Shown here: positions 34,632-44,092 of the stretch, piece after piece | Position numbering within the stretch: the stretch's first letter is position 1 | Layout: every line of letters begins with the position of its first letter | The notes under the pieces: model-generated | What the model saw: only the letters and a program-made list of their open reading frames with translations | Told to the model about the DNA's origin: nothing | Databases searched by the model: none | Translations under genes and position numbers: made by a program | Assembly (NCBI RefSeq): GCF_023242475.1 | Contig: NZ_JALJFG010000004.1 | Span: forward strand, 186,001 to 250,000 | Length of the DNA: 64,000 nucleotides | DNA from: Pseudomonas sp. MWU15-20650 | GTDB taxonomy: Bacteria; Pseudomonadota; Gammaproteobacteria; Pseudomonadales; Pseudomonadaceae | Direction: 5' to 3'

Positions 34632-35693
34632 GTGAAAACCATCCTCACCTTCCTGCTCCTGGCCTGCCTGGGCTCCTCTGCACTGGCTGACGACAACCCA
34701 ATCGGCTTCAAAACCACCACCCTGCTCGACGCGAACAACAACCGCCCGCTGCAACTGGCGGTCTGGTATCCCGCCACCACCACTGCCAGCCCTGTGCTGA
34801 TCGCCGACGACGAGGTCTTCACCGGCGCCCTGGCCGTGCCCGGAGCGCCACCGGCCGGTGGTGAGCACCCTCTGGTCGTGGTGTCCCATGGTTATGGGGG
34901 CAATTGGCGTAATCAGGCGTGGCTGGCCAGCGCCTTGGCGCATCAGGGTTATATCGTGGCGGCGGTCAACCACCCGGGCACTACCAGCAAGGACCGCCGC
35001 CCCGCCGCTGCCGCACAGTTATGGCAACGGCCGGCCGACTTGAGCCGCGCGATTGATGCGGTGCTGGCTCAACCTACGCGCTATGGCGCCGTCGCGAACC
35101 ACCAGATTGCCGCAGTGGGGCATTCCCTCGGCGGCTGGACCGTGATGGAAATCGCCGGCGCCCGTTTCGACCCCGACCTGTTCAACCGGGACTGCGCCGA
35201 ACACCCCAAGTTAGGCGGTTGCATCGTCTACCAACGGATGAACCCCGCCGGTACGCCCGCTGGCAAGGCTCAACTGGCCGCTGACCTGAGCGACAAGCGC
35301 GTCACCGCCGTTGTGTCATTGGACCTGGGCCTGTCGCGCGGCATGACCGATGCCAGCCTGGCGGCGCTGCCCGTGCCCGTACTGGTGATCGCGGGGGGCG
35401 CCCCCTCGGAGGATATGCCTGCGGACGTGGAGTCCGCCGACCTGGTCAAGCGTCTGCCCACAGCCTCGACACGCTATGTGGAGATCAGCGACGCCACACA
35501 CTTCAGCTTTATGATGGGCTGTAAACCCAACGCGGTCGTGTTGATTGAGCAGAGCTCACCGGGCGATGGCATGATTTGCCGGGACGGTGAAGGCGCTCGG
35601 CCACGGGCGGTGATTCAGCAGCAAGTGGTGGGGCTGATCAGCGAGTTTCTGAACAGCCCAAGGACGCCGGATCAGAACACAACCGAACGCTGA
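34632..35693 (+). CDS. Exported alpha/beta hydrolase (dienelactone-hydrolase or PAF-acetylhydrolase-like)
   Basis: I use the GTG at 34632 (AAGGA ten bases upstream) because it starts directly at a signal peptide (VKTILTFLLLACLGSSALA). The 353-residue protein has LVVVSHGYGGNWRNQAWLAS as the oxyanion-hole region, the nucleophile elbow GHSLGGW with Ser, and a His near the end in DATHFSFM. These fit periplasmic carboxylic-ester hydrolases. The 3' end overlaps the convergent amidohydrolase gene by 22 bases. Substrate unknown. Confidence 0.85.
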   Translation: MKTILTFLLLACLGSSALADDNPIGFKTTTLLDANNNRPLQLAVWYPATTTASPVLIADDEVFTGALAVPGAPPAGGEHPLVVVSHGYGGNWRNQAWLASALAHQGYIVAAVNHPGTTSKDRRPAAAAQLWQRPADLSRAIDAVLAQPTRYGAVANHQIAAVGHSLGGWTVMEIAGARFDPDLFNRDCAEHPKLGGCIVYQRMNPAGTPAGKAQLAADLSDKRVTAVVSLDLGLSRGMTDASLAALPVPVLVIAGGAPSEDMPADVESADLVKRLPTASTRYVEISDATHFSFMMGCKPNAVVLIEQSSPGDGMICRDGEGARPRAVIQQQVVGLISEFLNSPRTPDQNTTER

Positions 35694-36895
35694 CACACCG
35701 ACGTCGCCACCACCTTCCCGCGTTTAAGTACCCTCAGCCGCGTCGGCAGATCGAGGATCACATCACTGACCGACTGCGTATCCATCAGCACCAGATCCGC
35801 CTCCTTACCCGGCGCCAACCCGTAGTGCTTGAGCCCCAGCGCTTTAGCCGGGTGGGTGGTGAGCATCGACAACACCGTGGCTTGGTCATCCGCCCCACCC
35901 AAGTGGCACGCGGGAATGGCCAGTTGCGCAATGTTGAGCAAATCGCCGGTGCCAAACGGGGTAAACGCGTTGCGGATATTGTTGGTGGCCAGGCTGACAT
36001 TCACGCCACCGTCACGCAGGGCTCGCACCGGCGTCAGCGTGCGGCGCACGTTATGGCCGTCGCCGCGAGCACCGAGGTGCAAGTCGGTGGCCGGCAGGCA
36101 CATGACGCTGATTCCGGCCTCGCGGATCAAGGCAATGATCTCGCGCTGCTTGTGCGGTGCCACCGCGCCCAGGCTGGTCAAATGGCCGACACACACACGC
36201 CCTTGGTAGCCCTCCTCGATGGTCTTGTGCGCCAGGTATTCAATGGTCATGTGTTCGGCGTTGTCGGCAAAGTCCTGATGGAAATCGATGTCCTTGCCGT
36301 AACGCTTGGCCAGGCTGAACACGTAGTCGATGTGTTCATGCGCCGAGACATCATTGTAGGGAATACCGCCCACCACATCGGCGCCCTTCTCCATGGCCTC
36401 GACCATCATCGCCTGCATGCCCGGTAGTTTCAGGATGCCTTCCTGCGGGAAGGCGACGACCTGAATATCAATGACGTCGCGAAATTTTTCGCGCAGTTCC
36501 AGCACCACATCAAAGCCGGTAAAACCTTGTGCCGGGTCGAACTCGGCGTGGGCGCGCACGTGGGTAGTGCCCGACTGCACCAGGGCACGCAGCACTTGGG
36601 TGGAGCGCTGCAGAATGTCGTCCCGGGTCAAGGTAGGTTTGAGTTCGGCGGTAACGGCAATCGCTTCTTTCAGGGTGCCGGAGCGATTGGCCTTGCGGTG
36701 CATCACATTGGCTTTTTCCAGGTGCAGGTGACCTTCGACAAACCCCGGGATCAGCACCTTGCCGTGGCCCTGGATTTCCTCCCGGGCCTGGGCGGCAATG
36801 TTCGGTGCAACCTCGACGATTTTGCCGTTGTGCACCGCCACATCCATCAGCGGTTGAGCGTCGTCGATGCGTACGTTGCGAAAGATCAAGTCCAT
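35672..36895 (-). CDS. Amidohydrolase of the cytosine-deaminase/AtzC group
   Basis: The ATG at 36895 gives 407 residues beginning MDLIFRNVRIDDAQP. Motifs in order are the metal-binding EGHLHLEKA, HVRAHAEFDP, DFHQDFADN with a metal His, GHLTSLG with a second His, and LATNNIRNAFTPFG where the catalytic Asp is usual in cytosine deaminase and AtzC but Asn appears here. It probably deaminates or hydrolyses a nitrogen heterocycle. The neighbouring cyanase and carbonic anhydrase suggest a link to nitrogen salvage, but this is inferred only from proximity. Confidence 0.85.
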   Translation of the reverse strand: MDLIFRNVRIDDAQPLMDVAVHNGKIVEVAPNIAAQAREEIQGHGKVLIPGFVEGHLHLEKANVMHRKANRSGTLKEAIAVTAELKPTLTRDDILQRSTQVLRALVQSGTTHVRAHAEFDPAQGFTGFDVVLELREKFRDVIDIQVVAFPQEGILKLPGMQAMMVEAMEKGADVVGGIPYNDVSAHEHIDYVFSLAKRYGKDIDFHQDFADNAEHMTIEYLAHKTIEEGYQGRVCVGHLTSLGAVAPHKQREIIALIREAGISVMCLPATDLHLGARGDGHNVRRTLTPVRALRDGGVNVSLATNNIRNAFTPFGTGDLLNIAQLAIPACHLGGADDQATVLSMLTTHPAKALGLKHYGLAPGKEADLVLMDTQSVSDVILDLPTRLRVLKRGKVVATSVCQRSVVF

Positions 36896-36964
36896 GAATG
36901 CGGCCCTCAAGGTGGTTGCCCTCAAGCGCACAGGGGCAACGGTAAAAAACAAGCAGTGGGCGGC

Positions 36965-37204
36965 TTAGCCGTTGGAGCAGCCATTACCCATCACGTGGTA
37001 TTCGAGAATGTGCTGCTGGCCCTTGGAGTCTTCGTAGGTCATGCGCACGGGCACCACGGCACAGACGTCCGCCACTTCGCTGGTGGAAATGACGTGGGCG
37101 ATGTCCAGGGATTGTGAATAGCTGTAATGCTCAACCGCGATGGCCTCGTCGGCCATCGCCGCGCTGCAAAAAACGCCGAGCATCAGCACAAATAACGCTT
37201 TCAT
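36965..37204 (-). CDS. DUF2790 family small secreted protein
   Basis: The ATG at 37204 gives MKALFVLMLGVFCSAAMADE, a signal peptide followed by a short mature part with HYSYSQSLDIAHVISTSEVA and a C-terminal segment CAVVPVRMTYEDSKGQQHIL, the pattern of the pseudomonad DUF2790 proteins. Two cysteines could form a disulfide. Members are periplasmic and of unknown function. GAGG lies ten bases upstream. A strong hairpin separates it from cynS. Confidence 0.85.
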   Translation of the reverse strand: MKALFVLMLGVFCSAAMADEAIAVEHYSYSQSLDIAHVISTSEVADVCAVVPVRMTYEDSKGQQHILEYHVMGNGCSNG

Positions 37205-37239
37205 TTTCAAATAACCTCTTCGAAACCGTGAGGAAAGTG

Positions 37240-37260
37240 GGGCCCGGCAGCGCCGGGCCC
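37240..37260. terminator. GC-rich hairpin downstream of cynS
   Basis: GGGCCCGGC and GCCGGGCCC form a perfect 9-bp stem with a 3-base loop 14 bases after the cynS stop. On the minus strand it is followed by CACTTTCC, a poor T-run, so termination may be partial and DUF2790 could receive some read-through. Confidence 0.65.
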
Positions 37261-37273
37261 GCTGATGACGCGA

Positions 37274-37744
37274 TCAGAACGGTTTGGTCGGCAGGTACTT
37301 GCCATCCAGGGTGATCACGGCACGGGAGCCGCCGTCCGGGTCATCGACCTTCTGGATGTCCAACTTGAAGTTGATGGCGCTGATGATGCCGTCGCCAAAC
37401 TTCTCGTGAACCAGCGCCTTGAGCGTGGTGCCGTAGACCTGGATCATTTCGTAGAAGCGGTAGATCGTCGGGTCGGTCGGGATACCGTTGCCGATGCTGC
37501 CGCGCACCGGGATGGCCTGCAGCAAGGCCACCGCATCCGCATCAAGGCCCAGGGTGTCGCCCACGACTTGCGCCGCGCTGGCGGGCAGTGGGTGTTGACC
37601 GAGCAACGCGGCGGTGACAAACGCTTCGTGCAGGCCGGTGCCCTCGGCGATCTGGGCGAACGACAGGTCTTTGCGGGCCTTGGCCAACAGGATCACGTCG
37701 GCGAGGGCAAGGCGAGCGTTCTGGCTGATTTGCGACTGAATCAT
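37274..37744 (-). CDS. cynS: Cyanate hydratase (cyanase)
   Basis: The 156-residue protein matches cyanase over its whole length, with an N-terminal helix-turn-helix-like domain and the active-site residues Arg96 and Glu99 in YRFYEM and Ser122 in IISAIN at the positions known from the Escherichia coli enzyme. It converts cyanate and bicarbonate to ammonia and carbon dioxide. GGAGA is nine bases before the ATG. It follows cynT by 36 bases, the usual arrangement in which the carbonic anhydrase replaces spent bicarbonate. Confidence 0.97.
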   Translation of the reverse strand: MIQSQISQNARLALADVILLAKARKDLSFAQIAEGTGLHEAFVTAALLGQHPLPASAAQVVGDTLGLDADAVALLQAIPVRGSIGNGIPTDPTIYRFYEMIQVYGTTLKALVHEKFGDGIISAINFKLDIQKVDDPDGGSRAVITLDGKYLPTKPF

Positions 37745-37780
37745 GGTGATATCTCCGTGGGTAAAAAGGGTGTGTTCGGG

Positions 37781-38422
37781 TTAGTAGGAAACAGCGCGCA
37801 CTGCGGGGTTGTCTGCCAGGGCAACGAACTGGCCGGTGTGGCCATCGAAGGCTTGAATGCAGCCGCTTTCGATGTCGTAGACCCAGCCATGCAGCGTCAC
37901 GCGTTTCTCTTCGAGGGCGAGGCGCACCGAGGGATGCGTCTGGATATTGGCCAACTGCGCAATCACGTTTTCACGAACCATGGAGGCGACCTTGGCCGAC
38001 TCATCCAGGTGATTGCGGGACTCGTTCACCACACGACCGGAATCGGCGTAGCGCAACCAGCCGGCCACGGCGGGCATGTGGTCCAGGCATTTGCAGGTGG
38101 CGATGGCGGTCATCGCGCCGCAGTCCGAATGCCCGCAGATCACGATATCGCTGACCTGCAAGGCCGAGACGGCGTACTCCACCGACGCCGACACACCGCC
38201 AGGCTCAGGGCCGTAGGACGGTACGATGTTGCCGGCATTGCGGATGACGAACAGGTCGCCCGGCTCGCGCTGCGTTACCAGCTCCGGCACCAGCCGGCTG
38301 TCGGAGCAGGAGATGAACAGCGCCCGTGGGCTCTGTTGGTTGGCCAGGTCTTTAAACAAGCCGGCGCGTTCAGGAAAGGCGTTGCGTTGAAACTTGAGGA
38401 AACCGTCGATGATGTCTTGCAT
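37781..38422 (-). CDS. cynT: Beta-class carbonic anhydrase
   Basis: The ATG at 38422 (GGAG eight bases upstream) gives 213 residues. The zinc ligands are Cys39 in FISCSDSR, His98 and Cys101 in CGHSDCG, with Asp41 beside the first, as expected for beta-class enzymes. Paired with cynS, it regenerates bicarbonate during cyanate breakdown. The regulator cynR is divergent with about 110 bases between. Confidence 0.96.
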   Translation of the reverse strand: MQDIIDGFLKFQRNAFPERAGLFKDLANQQSPRALFISCSDSRLVPELVTQREPGDLFVIRNAGNIVPSYGPEPGGVSASVEYAVSALQVSDIVICGHSDCGAMTAIATCKCLDHMPAVAGWLRYADSGRVVNESRNHLDESAKVASMVRENVIAQLANIQTHPSVRLALEEKRVTLHGWVYDIESGCIQAFDGHTGQFVALADNPAVRAVSY

Positions 38423-38490
38423 GGGTGACTCCGTTGATCCGTGACTCGATGGATCAAAGGTTACGCAGGCCACTAAATAAGGTAAAAGTC

Positions 38491-38500
38491 TCATATATGA
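38491..38500. promoter_or_regulatory. Candidate CynR site TCATATATGA
   Basis: A 10-base perfect palindrome in the short AT-rich gap between cynT and cynR. LysR-type regulators of this kind bind such a position between divergent genes, but only placement and symmetry support it. Confidence 0.35.
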
Positions 38501-38533
38501 TCAAGTACATCAGATAATCTTATAGGTTCATCC

Positions 38534-39448
38534 ATGCTTGCACGACACATCCACTACTTCCTTGCCGTCGCGGAACATCAGGGTTTCACCAAGGCCGCGG
38601 CGGCCCTGCATGTCTCGCAGCCGGCGCTGTCGCAGCAAGTACGCCAGCTGGAGGAAAGCCTCGGCGCACCGTTGTTCGACCGCTCAGGGCGCAAGACGCG
38701 CCTGACCGATGCCGGGGAGGTTTACCTACGCTATGCGCTGCGGGCGGCGCAGGAACTGCAAGAAGGCAAGCGGGCGATTCATGACGTGGGGGACCTGAGC
38801 CGAGGAACGTTGCGAATTGCTGTCACGCCCACCTTCACCACGTACCTGGTCGGGCCGCTGGTCGAAGCCTTTCACGGTCGCTACCCGAACATCACGCTGA
38901 ACGTGCGCGAGGTCGCCCAGGAACAGATGGAAAACCAGCTGCTGGCCGATGAGCTGGATGTGGGGATCGCTTTCGATCAAACCCACGCCCAGGACATCGA
39001 CGCCTTTCCCCTGCTGGTCGAAACCCTCGCGCTGGTAATCGGCAATCTGCACCCGCTGGCTGGGGAGCGTGCGATTGGGCTGGAGGCGCTGAATGCAGAG
39101 TCACTGATACTGCTCAGTAAGGAGTTCGCCACCCGCGAGCAGATTGATCGCTACTGCAACCAGCACGGCATCCACCCGCGCGTGGTGATGGAGTCCAACG
39201 TGATTGGCGCGTTAATCGAGGTAGTGCGTCGAACCACACTGGCGACGCTGTTGCCGGCGGCCATTGCGCGGGCGCATTCGGGATTGATGGCGATTGAGTT
39301 GGGGCCAGAGCGGCTGCAACGCACTGCGGTGCTGATGCAGCGCAAAGGGGTTTACCAGTCGGCGGCAGCGCGAGCATTCATGGCGGTGGCTAAGACGGTG
39401 GGCGCAGACCTGGGCGCCCACCACAACCCCTCTCCCTCGCAGGCGTGA
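38534..39448 (+). CDS. cynR: LysR-family regulator of the cyanate genes
   Basis: The 304-residue protein has a LysR winged helix ([20 protein letters not shown], then [20 protein letters not shown]) and an effector domain from about residue 90. The DNA-binding domain and divergent position relative to cynTS match CynR, which responds to cyanate. The gene is followed by a convergent VOC protein gene. Confidence 0.9.
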   Translation: MLARHIHYFLAVAEHQGFTKAAAALHVSQPALSQQVRQLEESLGAPLFDRSGRKTRLTDAGEVYLRYALRAAQELQEGKRAIHDVGDLSRGTLRIAVTPTFTTYLVGPLVEAFHGRYPNITLNVREVAQEQMENQLLADELDVGIAFDQTHAQDIDAFPLLVETLALVIGNLHPLAGERAIGLEALNAESLILLSKEFATREQIDRYCNQHGIHPRVVMESNVIGALIEVVRRTTLATLLPAAIARAHSGLMAIELGPERLQRTAVLMQRKGVYQSAAARAFMAVAKTVGADLGAHHNPSPSQA

Positions 39449-39460
39449 CAGGGCCAAAGA

Positions 39461-39886
39461 CTACTTGGCGAAGAGCTGGCTCATGTCCTTGAATGCCTTG
39501 AACTCCAGGGCATTGCCACAGGGATCAAACAGAAACAGGGTGGCCTGTTCACCCACTTGGCCCTTGAAGCGGATATGGGGTTCGATGACAAACCGGGTCT
39601 GGCGGGCTTTCAAACGCTGCGCCAAGGCTTCCCATTGGTCCCACTGCAAAACGATCCCGAAATGCGGCACCGGTACATCATGACCGTCCACTGAATTGGC
39701 GTGCGCCGACGCTTGGGACTCGGTCTTGGGGTGCTCGTGGATGACCAACTGGTGGCCATAAAAATCGAAGTCCACCCACTGGGCGCTGGAGCGGCCCTCG
39801 CTGAGCCCGAACACCTCGCCGTAGAAATGCCGGGCGGCAGCAAGGTCGTAGACGGGAATGGCGAGATGAAAGGGAGATAGGCTCAC
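39461..39886 (-). CDS. VOC superfamily (glyoxalase/dioxygenase-like) protein
   Basis: The start is a GTG with AGGTGA seven bases upstream. The 141-residue protein has two beta-alpha-beta-beta-beta modules: [20 protein letters not shown] with His8 as the first metal ligand, HFGIVLQW with a second His, and [12 protein letters not shown] with Glu at the end of the last strand. Such proteins include glyoxalases and extradiol dioxygenases. The precise reaction is not apparent. Confidence 0.88.
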   Translation of the reverse strand: MSLSPFHLAIPVYDLAAARHFYGEVFGLSEGRSSAQWVDFDFYGHQLVIHEHPKTESQASAHANSVDGHDVPVPHFGIVLQWDQWEALAQRLKARQTRFVIEPHIRFKGQVGEQATLFLFDPCGNALEFKAFKDMSQLFAK

Positions 39887-39964
39887 GGTGATTCACCTGC
39901 GTTTTTTTGATTGGAAGCTGATTCTTCACCAGAACGGCTCGGCCATAAAGCCTTCGCAACGGCG

Positions 39965-40936
39965 TTAATTGCCCAGCGCGGCCGCACGCACGTCACTGGG
40001 GGTCTGCCCGTAACGCGCCTTGAACGCGCGGGAAAAGTGCGCCTGGCTGGTAAAACCGTGACGGTAGGCCACCTCCCCCACATCCAGCCCCCGGACCTGT
40101 TGGCTGCTTAACAGTGCATACGCCAATTGCAGGCGTTTTTCCTGGATAAAACGCCGTGGCTGGGTGTCTTCCAGGGCAAACAGGCGCGCCAGGTGCCGGG
40201 TGGAGATCCCGGTCTGGCTCGCCACCCGCTCGCAACTCAAGGTCGGGTCGGCCAACTGATCCCGAATGCATTGCTTGGCGGCCAACAGGTAGGAGGCGCT
40301 CAAGGCGTTGATCCGGCGCTGCCCCACCTGCCCGGCGATGATGTTGCCCAACAACTCGAACGCATCGTCCTGATAGCTCCCCGCATCCTGGCTCAAGGGT
40401 TGCTGGAAAAAGCAACGGGTGCGTTCGCCGAGGGTGCGCAGCAACAAGCGCTGCACGCCGGTGTGGGCGCTGATTTTCAGCGCATTGTCGAAGTGGTTCA
40501 AACAGCGGCTGGCGAAGACTTCCTGGGGCACATCGAAGATGAACTGGCGCATCGGCCCGGAAAACCCGAACAGGTAGGGTTTGTCGGTGCGATAGACCAT
40601 CAACTCGCCGGGTTCCAGCAGTTGGCAATGGCCATTCTGAAAGAAAAACGAACCGCTGCCCGTGACCAGCGACACGAATATCGAGGCCTTGGGCACCGCT
40701 CGAATCATCGAGCCGTCGCGCTCCACCACGTGCTCATTCCCGACGATATGCGCCAGGCGCATGCTTTCCAGGCTCAGGTTGTCCTGGGTCGCGGTAAACC
40801 CGGCGTCGCTGTACGACGAACATTTGAGGCCCACCAGGGTGGACGCGTTGTACTGCTCCCAAAAGGCCAGGCGCTGGTCCAGAGGGATGCTGTCGGTACT
40901 GGCTCGCCGAGTGTCGAGCATGGCGCATGGAGTCAT
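39965..40936 (-). CDS. AraC-family regulator of the downstream-divergent catabolic operon
   Basis: The ATG at 40936 is chosen because AGAAG lies nine bases upstream; the longer frame is not needed. The 323-residue protein has an AraC-like N-terminal binding domain (AraC_binding_2 type, with LEPGELMVYRTDKPYLFGFS) and a C-terminal double helix-turn-helix with ISTRHLARLFALEDTQPRRF and YRHGFTSQAHFSRAFKARYG. It is divergent from a five-gene catabolic operon and probably activates it. Confidence 0.9.
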   Translation of the reverse strand: MTPCAMLDTRRASTDSIPLDQRLAFWEQYNASTLVGLKCSSYSDAGFTATQDNLSLESMRLAHIVGNEHVVERDGSMIRAVPKASIFVSLVTGSGSFFFQNGHCQLLEPGELMVYRTDKPYLFGFSGPMRQFIFDVPQEVFASRCLNHFDNALKISAHTGVQRLLLRTLGERTRCFFQQPLSQDAGSYQDDAFELLGNIIAGQVGQRRINALSASYLLAAKQCIRDQLADPTLSCERVASQTGISTRHLARLFALEDTQPRRFIQEKRLQLAYALLSSQQVRGLDVGEVAYRHGFTSQAHFSRAFKARYGQTPSDVRAAALGN

Positions 40937-41181
40937 TTTTATTCTTCTCATGGCAGCGGGAGGTTGCCCTGGCCCAGGCACGGCCAATTTCGGGGCTTCC
41001 AGAGAACTCATTAATATCTGAACAACCCTGGCTGTCAACTCATTGCCCCGGCGTAATCGACCGCCGGCCACGCGGTCAAAGCCGCGTCCGATACAGGCAA
41101 CTATCGCGTCGGTTGCGATCAAACCGCCCACGCGTTACCGCCCTAAAGTGGCCCTGCACTCCCTACAAGCAGAGGCCGAAC

Positions 41182-41715
41182 ATGCCCGAATTAGCCAGTA
41201 CCGAATTTTGGAAAGACCTGCAGCCGATCGCCAACTGCTTCAAGCCCGACGCCAAGCCCGAGGTGTACCTGCCCAACGCGGCCAGTGACGACCTGCGCCT
41301 GTATGTGCCGTTCACCGAAACCGTGTCTTCGCGCCCGCTGTGGATTTCCCCCAGCGAAAACCGCTGGTGCGACATCTTGATGTCCAGCCACGCGGGCCTG
41401 GTCAATCGGCATTACCACCCTCACGAAGTGTTCGCCTACACGCTCTCGGGCAAGTGGGGCTACCTGGAGCACGACTGGACCGCCACCGCTGGCGATTTTG
41501 TCTACGAGACCCCGGGCGAAGGCCACACGCTGGTGGCCTATGACCATCCGGAACCGATGCGGGTGTTTTTCATCGTCAAGGGCCCGCTGATCTGGCTCGA
41601 CGAGCAGGGCGAACCCGACGGCTATTTCGACGTGCACACCTACATCGACCTGTGCCGCAAGCACTACGCCAAGGTCGGCCTGGGCGCCGACACGGTGGAC
41701 CGCCTGTTCCGCTAA
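41182..41715 (+). CDS. Cupin protein like 2,4'-dihydroxyacetophenone dioxygenase
   Basis: The ATG at 41182 (AGAGG six bases upstream) gives 177 residues. The cupin core shows NRHYHPHEVFAYTLSGKWGY, with the His-x-His and Glu metal ligands of motif 1, and GEGHTLVAY for motif 2. The whole pattern resembles 2,4'-dihydroxyacetophenone dioxygenase, which cleaves the bond between carbonyl carbons. It is the first gene of an operon with a transporter, alcohol dehydrogenase, porin and GMC oxidoreductase. The true substrate is unknown. Confidence 0.82.
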   Translation: MPELASTEFWKDLQPIANCFKPDAKPEVYLPNAASDDLRLYVPFTETVSSRPLWISPSENRWCDILMSSHAGLVNRHYHPHEVFAYTLSGKWGYLEHDWTATAGDFVYETPGEGHTLVAYDHPEPMRVFFIVKGPLIWLDEQGEPDGYFDVHTYIDLCRKHYAKVGLGADTVDRLFR

Positions 41716-41738
41716 ACCCGTTGTTTCGGAGAACCACT

Positions 41739-42989
41739 ATGGCTGATAACAATAATAAAGCCGGTTACGAAAACACCTTGCTGTGCGTACTGTTCCTGAC
41801 CTTTGGCTTCGTGTTCTTCGACCGCTTGGCCCTCGCTTTTCTGTTTCCGTTCATGGCCAAGGAGCTGCAACTGAGCAATAGCCACCTGGGCCTGCTGTCC
41901 TCGGTGCTGGCTCTGGCCTGGGCGCTGTCCGGCGCGTTGGTGGGGGCCTGGTCGGACCGCCGTGGCGTGCGCAAGCCGCTGCTGATCATCGCCGTCATGC
42001 TGTTTTCCCTGTGCTCGGCGCTGTCGGGGCTGGTCACCGGGTTTCTCAGCCTGCTGCTGTTTCGCGGGATCATGGGGCTGGCCGAAGGGCCGATTCTGCC
42101 GCTGTCCCAGTCGCTGATGGTAGAAGCCTCGTCGCCCCATCGACGGGGCCTGAACATGGGCTTGTTGCAGGGTTCGGCGGCCGGTCTTTTGGGCGCCGTG
42201 ATCGGGCCGCCCGTGTTGATTGCCCTGGCTGAAGCCTACGGTTGGCGGCATGCATTCATTGTGTCGTTGGTGCCGGGGCTGCTGATTGCCTGGCTGATCT
42301 GGCGCTATGTGCGCAACGACGCACCGCGCCAGGCACCGAGGGCCAGCGACCCGCCACGCGGCCACCGCCTGGCCCTGCTGAAAAGCCGCAACATCGTGCT
42401 CTGCACCCTGATCAGCTGCGTGTTCCTGACCTGGTTCATCATCCTGATCTCGTTCACCCCGACGTTCCTGGTCAGCGTTCGTGGCTATAGCCCACCGAGC
42501 ATGGGCGCGATCATGAGTTGCCTGGGGGCTGCCTGGGTACTGTGGGGGTTTGGCGTGCCGGCGATTTCCGACCGTATCGGCCGCCGCCCGACCCTGGTGC
42601 TGTTTTCACTGGTGGCTGCGTGCTGCCCGATGGCCCTGCTGTTTGCACCGTCGCCGCTGATACTGGGCGTGCTGATGGTGCTGACCTACACCGGGCTAGG
42701 CTGCTTCACGCTGTTTATGGCGACCATTCCAGCCGAGACCGTCCCCCGTGAAGTGATGGCCACCGCCCTGGGCATGATCATGGGGATTGGTGAGCTGGTG
42801 GGTGGCTTTGTCGCGCCGACCGTGGCCGGTTTTGCCGCCGATCGTTTCGGCCTGTCCATCGTGATGTGGATGTCGTGTGGCGGCGCGCTGCTGGCCGCCG
42901 TGGCGTCGTTGTTCCTCAAAGAAACCGCCCCCGCCGTGCTGCGTCGTCGGTTGCCGGACACCTCCCTCCTGCAAGGAAACCAACCATGA
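41739..42989 (+). CDS. MFS transporter
   Basis: The ATG at 41739 with GGAG seven bases upstream gives 416 residues beginning MADNNNKAGYENTLLCVLFL. Twelve membrane segments and the cytoplasmic loop motif GAWSDRRGVRKPLL place it in the major facilitator superfamily, in the group that carries aromatic or organic acids. As the second gene of the catabolic operon it should import the substrate. Its stop overlaps the next start (ATGA). Confidence 0.9.
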   Translation: MADNNNKAGYENTLLCVLFLTFGFVFFDRLALAFLFPFMAKELQLSNSHLGLLSSVLALAWALSGALVGAWSDRRGVRKPLLIIAVMLFSLCSALSGLVTGFLSLLLFRGIMGLAEGPILPLSQSLMVEASSPHRRGLNMGLLQGSAAGLLGAVIGPPVLIALAEAYGWRHAFIVSLVPGLLIAWLIWRYVRNDAPRQAPRASDPPRGHRLALLKSRNIVLCTLISCVFLTWFIILISFTPTFLVSVRGYSPPSMGAIMSCLGAAWVLWGFGVPAISDRIGRRPTLVLFSLVAACCPMALLFAPSPLILGVLMVLTYTGLGCFTLFMATIPAETVPREVMATALGMIMGIGELVGGFVAPTVAGFAADRFGLSIVMWMSCGGALLAAVASLFLKETAPAVLRRRLPDTSLLQGNQP

Positions 42990-44050
42990 AAGCATTGCGT
43001 TGGCATGCTGCCAAAGACCTGCGCTTGACCGATTTACCCGAGCCCTCCCCCGGCCTCGGCGAAGTGCTGGTGCAAGTGGCCTACTGCGGGATTTGCGGCA
43101 GCGACCTGCACGAATACCACGACGGCCCGCACTCGATTCCCCAACACGAGCCCCACCCTCTCTCGGGTTGCCGTGCCCCGATGACCCTGGGCCACGAGTT
43201 CTGCGGCCAGGTGGTCGGCCTCGGCGAAGGCGTCCACCACGTACACCTGGGTAGCCGCGTGGCAGTCGAGCCCGAGTACCGCTGCGGCAGTTGCACGTAT
43301 TGCCTGCAGGGCAGCTACAACCTGTGCCAGTCCATGGGCTTCATCGGGCTGATGGGGCACGGCGGTTTTGCCGAGCGGGTGGTGGTGCCGGTCTACATGC
43401 TCCATCCGTTGCCGGACACGGTGAGCTTCAAGCAAGCCGCCGTCCTGGAGCCCGCCGCCGTGGCCTTCCATGCGTTGAATCAAAGCAGTGTGCAGGCCGG
43501 CGACAGTTGCGTGGTATTCGGCCTGGGGCCCATCGGCCTGCTGTTGATCATGCTCGCCCGGCTGCGCGGTGTGGCGCGGGTCTACGCGGTGGACATCAGC
43601 CCCCAGCGTTTGCAACTGGCCCGTGAACTCGGCGCCAAGGAGGTGCTCGATGGTCGCGACCCCGACCTGCAATCGCGCCTGGAGGCCTTGAGCGACGGCG
43701 GCATCGACGTTGCGTTCGAAGCGGCCGGCAGCCAGCAGACCTTGACCCATGCCCTGCACTGCCTGCGCAAAGGCGGCGAAGCCGTGCTGGTGGGGTTGAT
43801 GGGTGAAGTGCAGATCGATGCCTTCCACCTGGTCAACCACGAACTGCGGCTGCTGGGCAGCGTCGGTTATCGCCATGCCTACCCGGCACTGATCGAGCTG
43901 CTGGCCAGCGGGCGTCTGGACCTGGCCCGCCTCGTCACTCGCAGCGTGGCGCTGGAGCACGCCATCGAACAGGGTTTCGAGGGCCTGTCCGCCGACAAGA
44001 GCCAGATCAAAGTGCTGGTCAACCCCACGCCGTCACTGGCGCACCAATGA
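42986..44050 (+). CDS. Zinc-dependent alcohol dehydrogenase (butanediol/sorbitol type)
   Basis: The 354-residue protein has the catalytic zinc site CGICGSDLHEY, GHEFCGQVVGLG, the structural zinc cysteines CGSCTYCLQGSYNLC, and the NAD(P) fold GLGPIGLLLIMLARLRGV. This is the medium-chain dehydrogenase set seen in butanediol and sorbitol dehydrogenases. The ATG overlaps the MFS stop codon by four bases. It should oxidise an alcohol in the pathway encoded by the operon. Confidence 0.94.
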   Translation: MKALRWHAAKDLRLTDLPEPSPGLGEVLVQVAYCGICGSDLHEYHDGPHSIPQHEPHPLSGCRAPMTLGHEFCGQVVGLGEGVHHVHLGSRVAVEPEYRCGSCTYCLQGSYNLCQSMGFIGLMGHGGFAERVVVPVYMLHPLPDTVSFKQAAVLEPAAVAFHALNQSSVQAGDSCVVFGLGPIGLLLIMLARLRGVARVYAVDISPQRLQLARELGAKEVLDGRDPDLQSRLEALSDGGIDVAFEAAGSQQTLTHALHCLRKGGEAVLVGLMGEVQIDAFHLVNHELRLLGSVGYRHAYPALIELLASGRLDLARLVTRSVALEHAIEQGFEGLSADKSQIKVLVNPTPSLAHQ

Positions 44051-44092
44051 AACACCCGCTCATCACAACAACAATAAAAAGAGTCCCTGACC

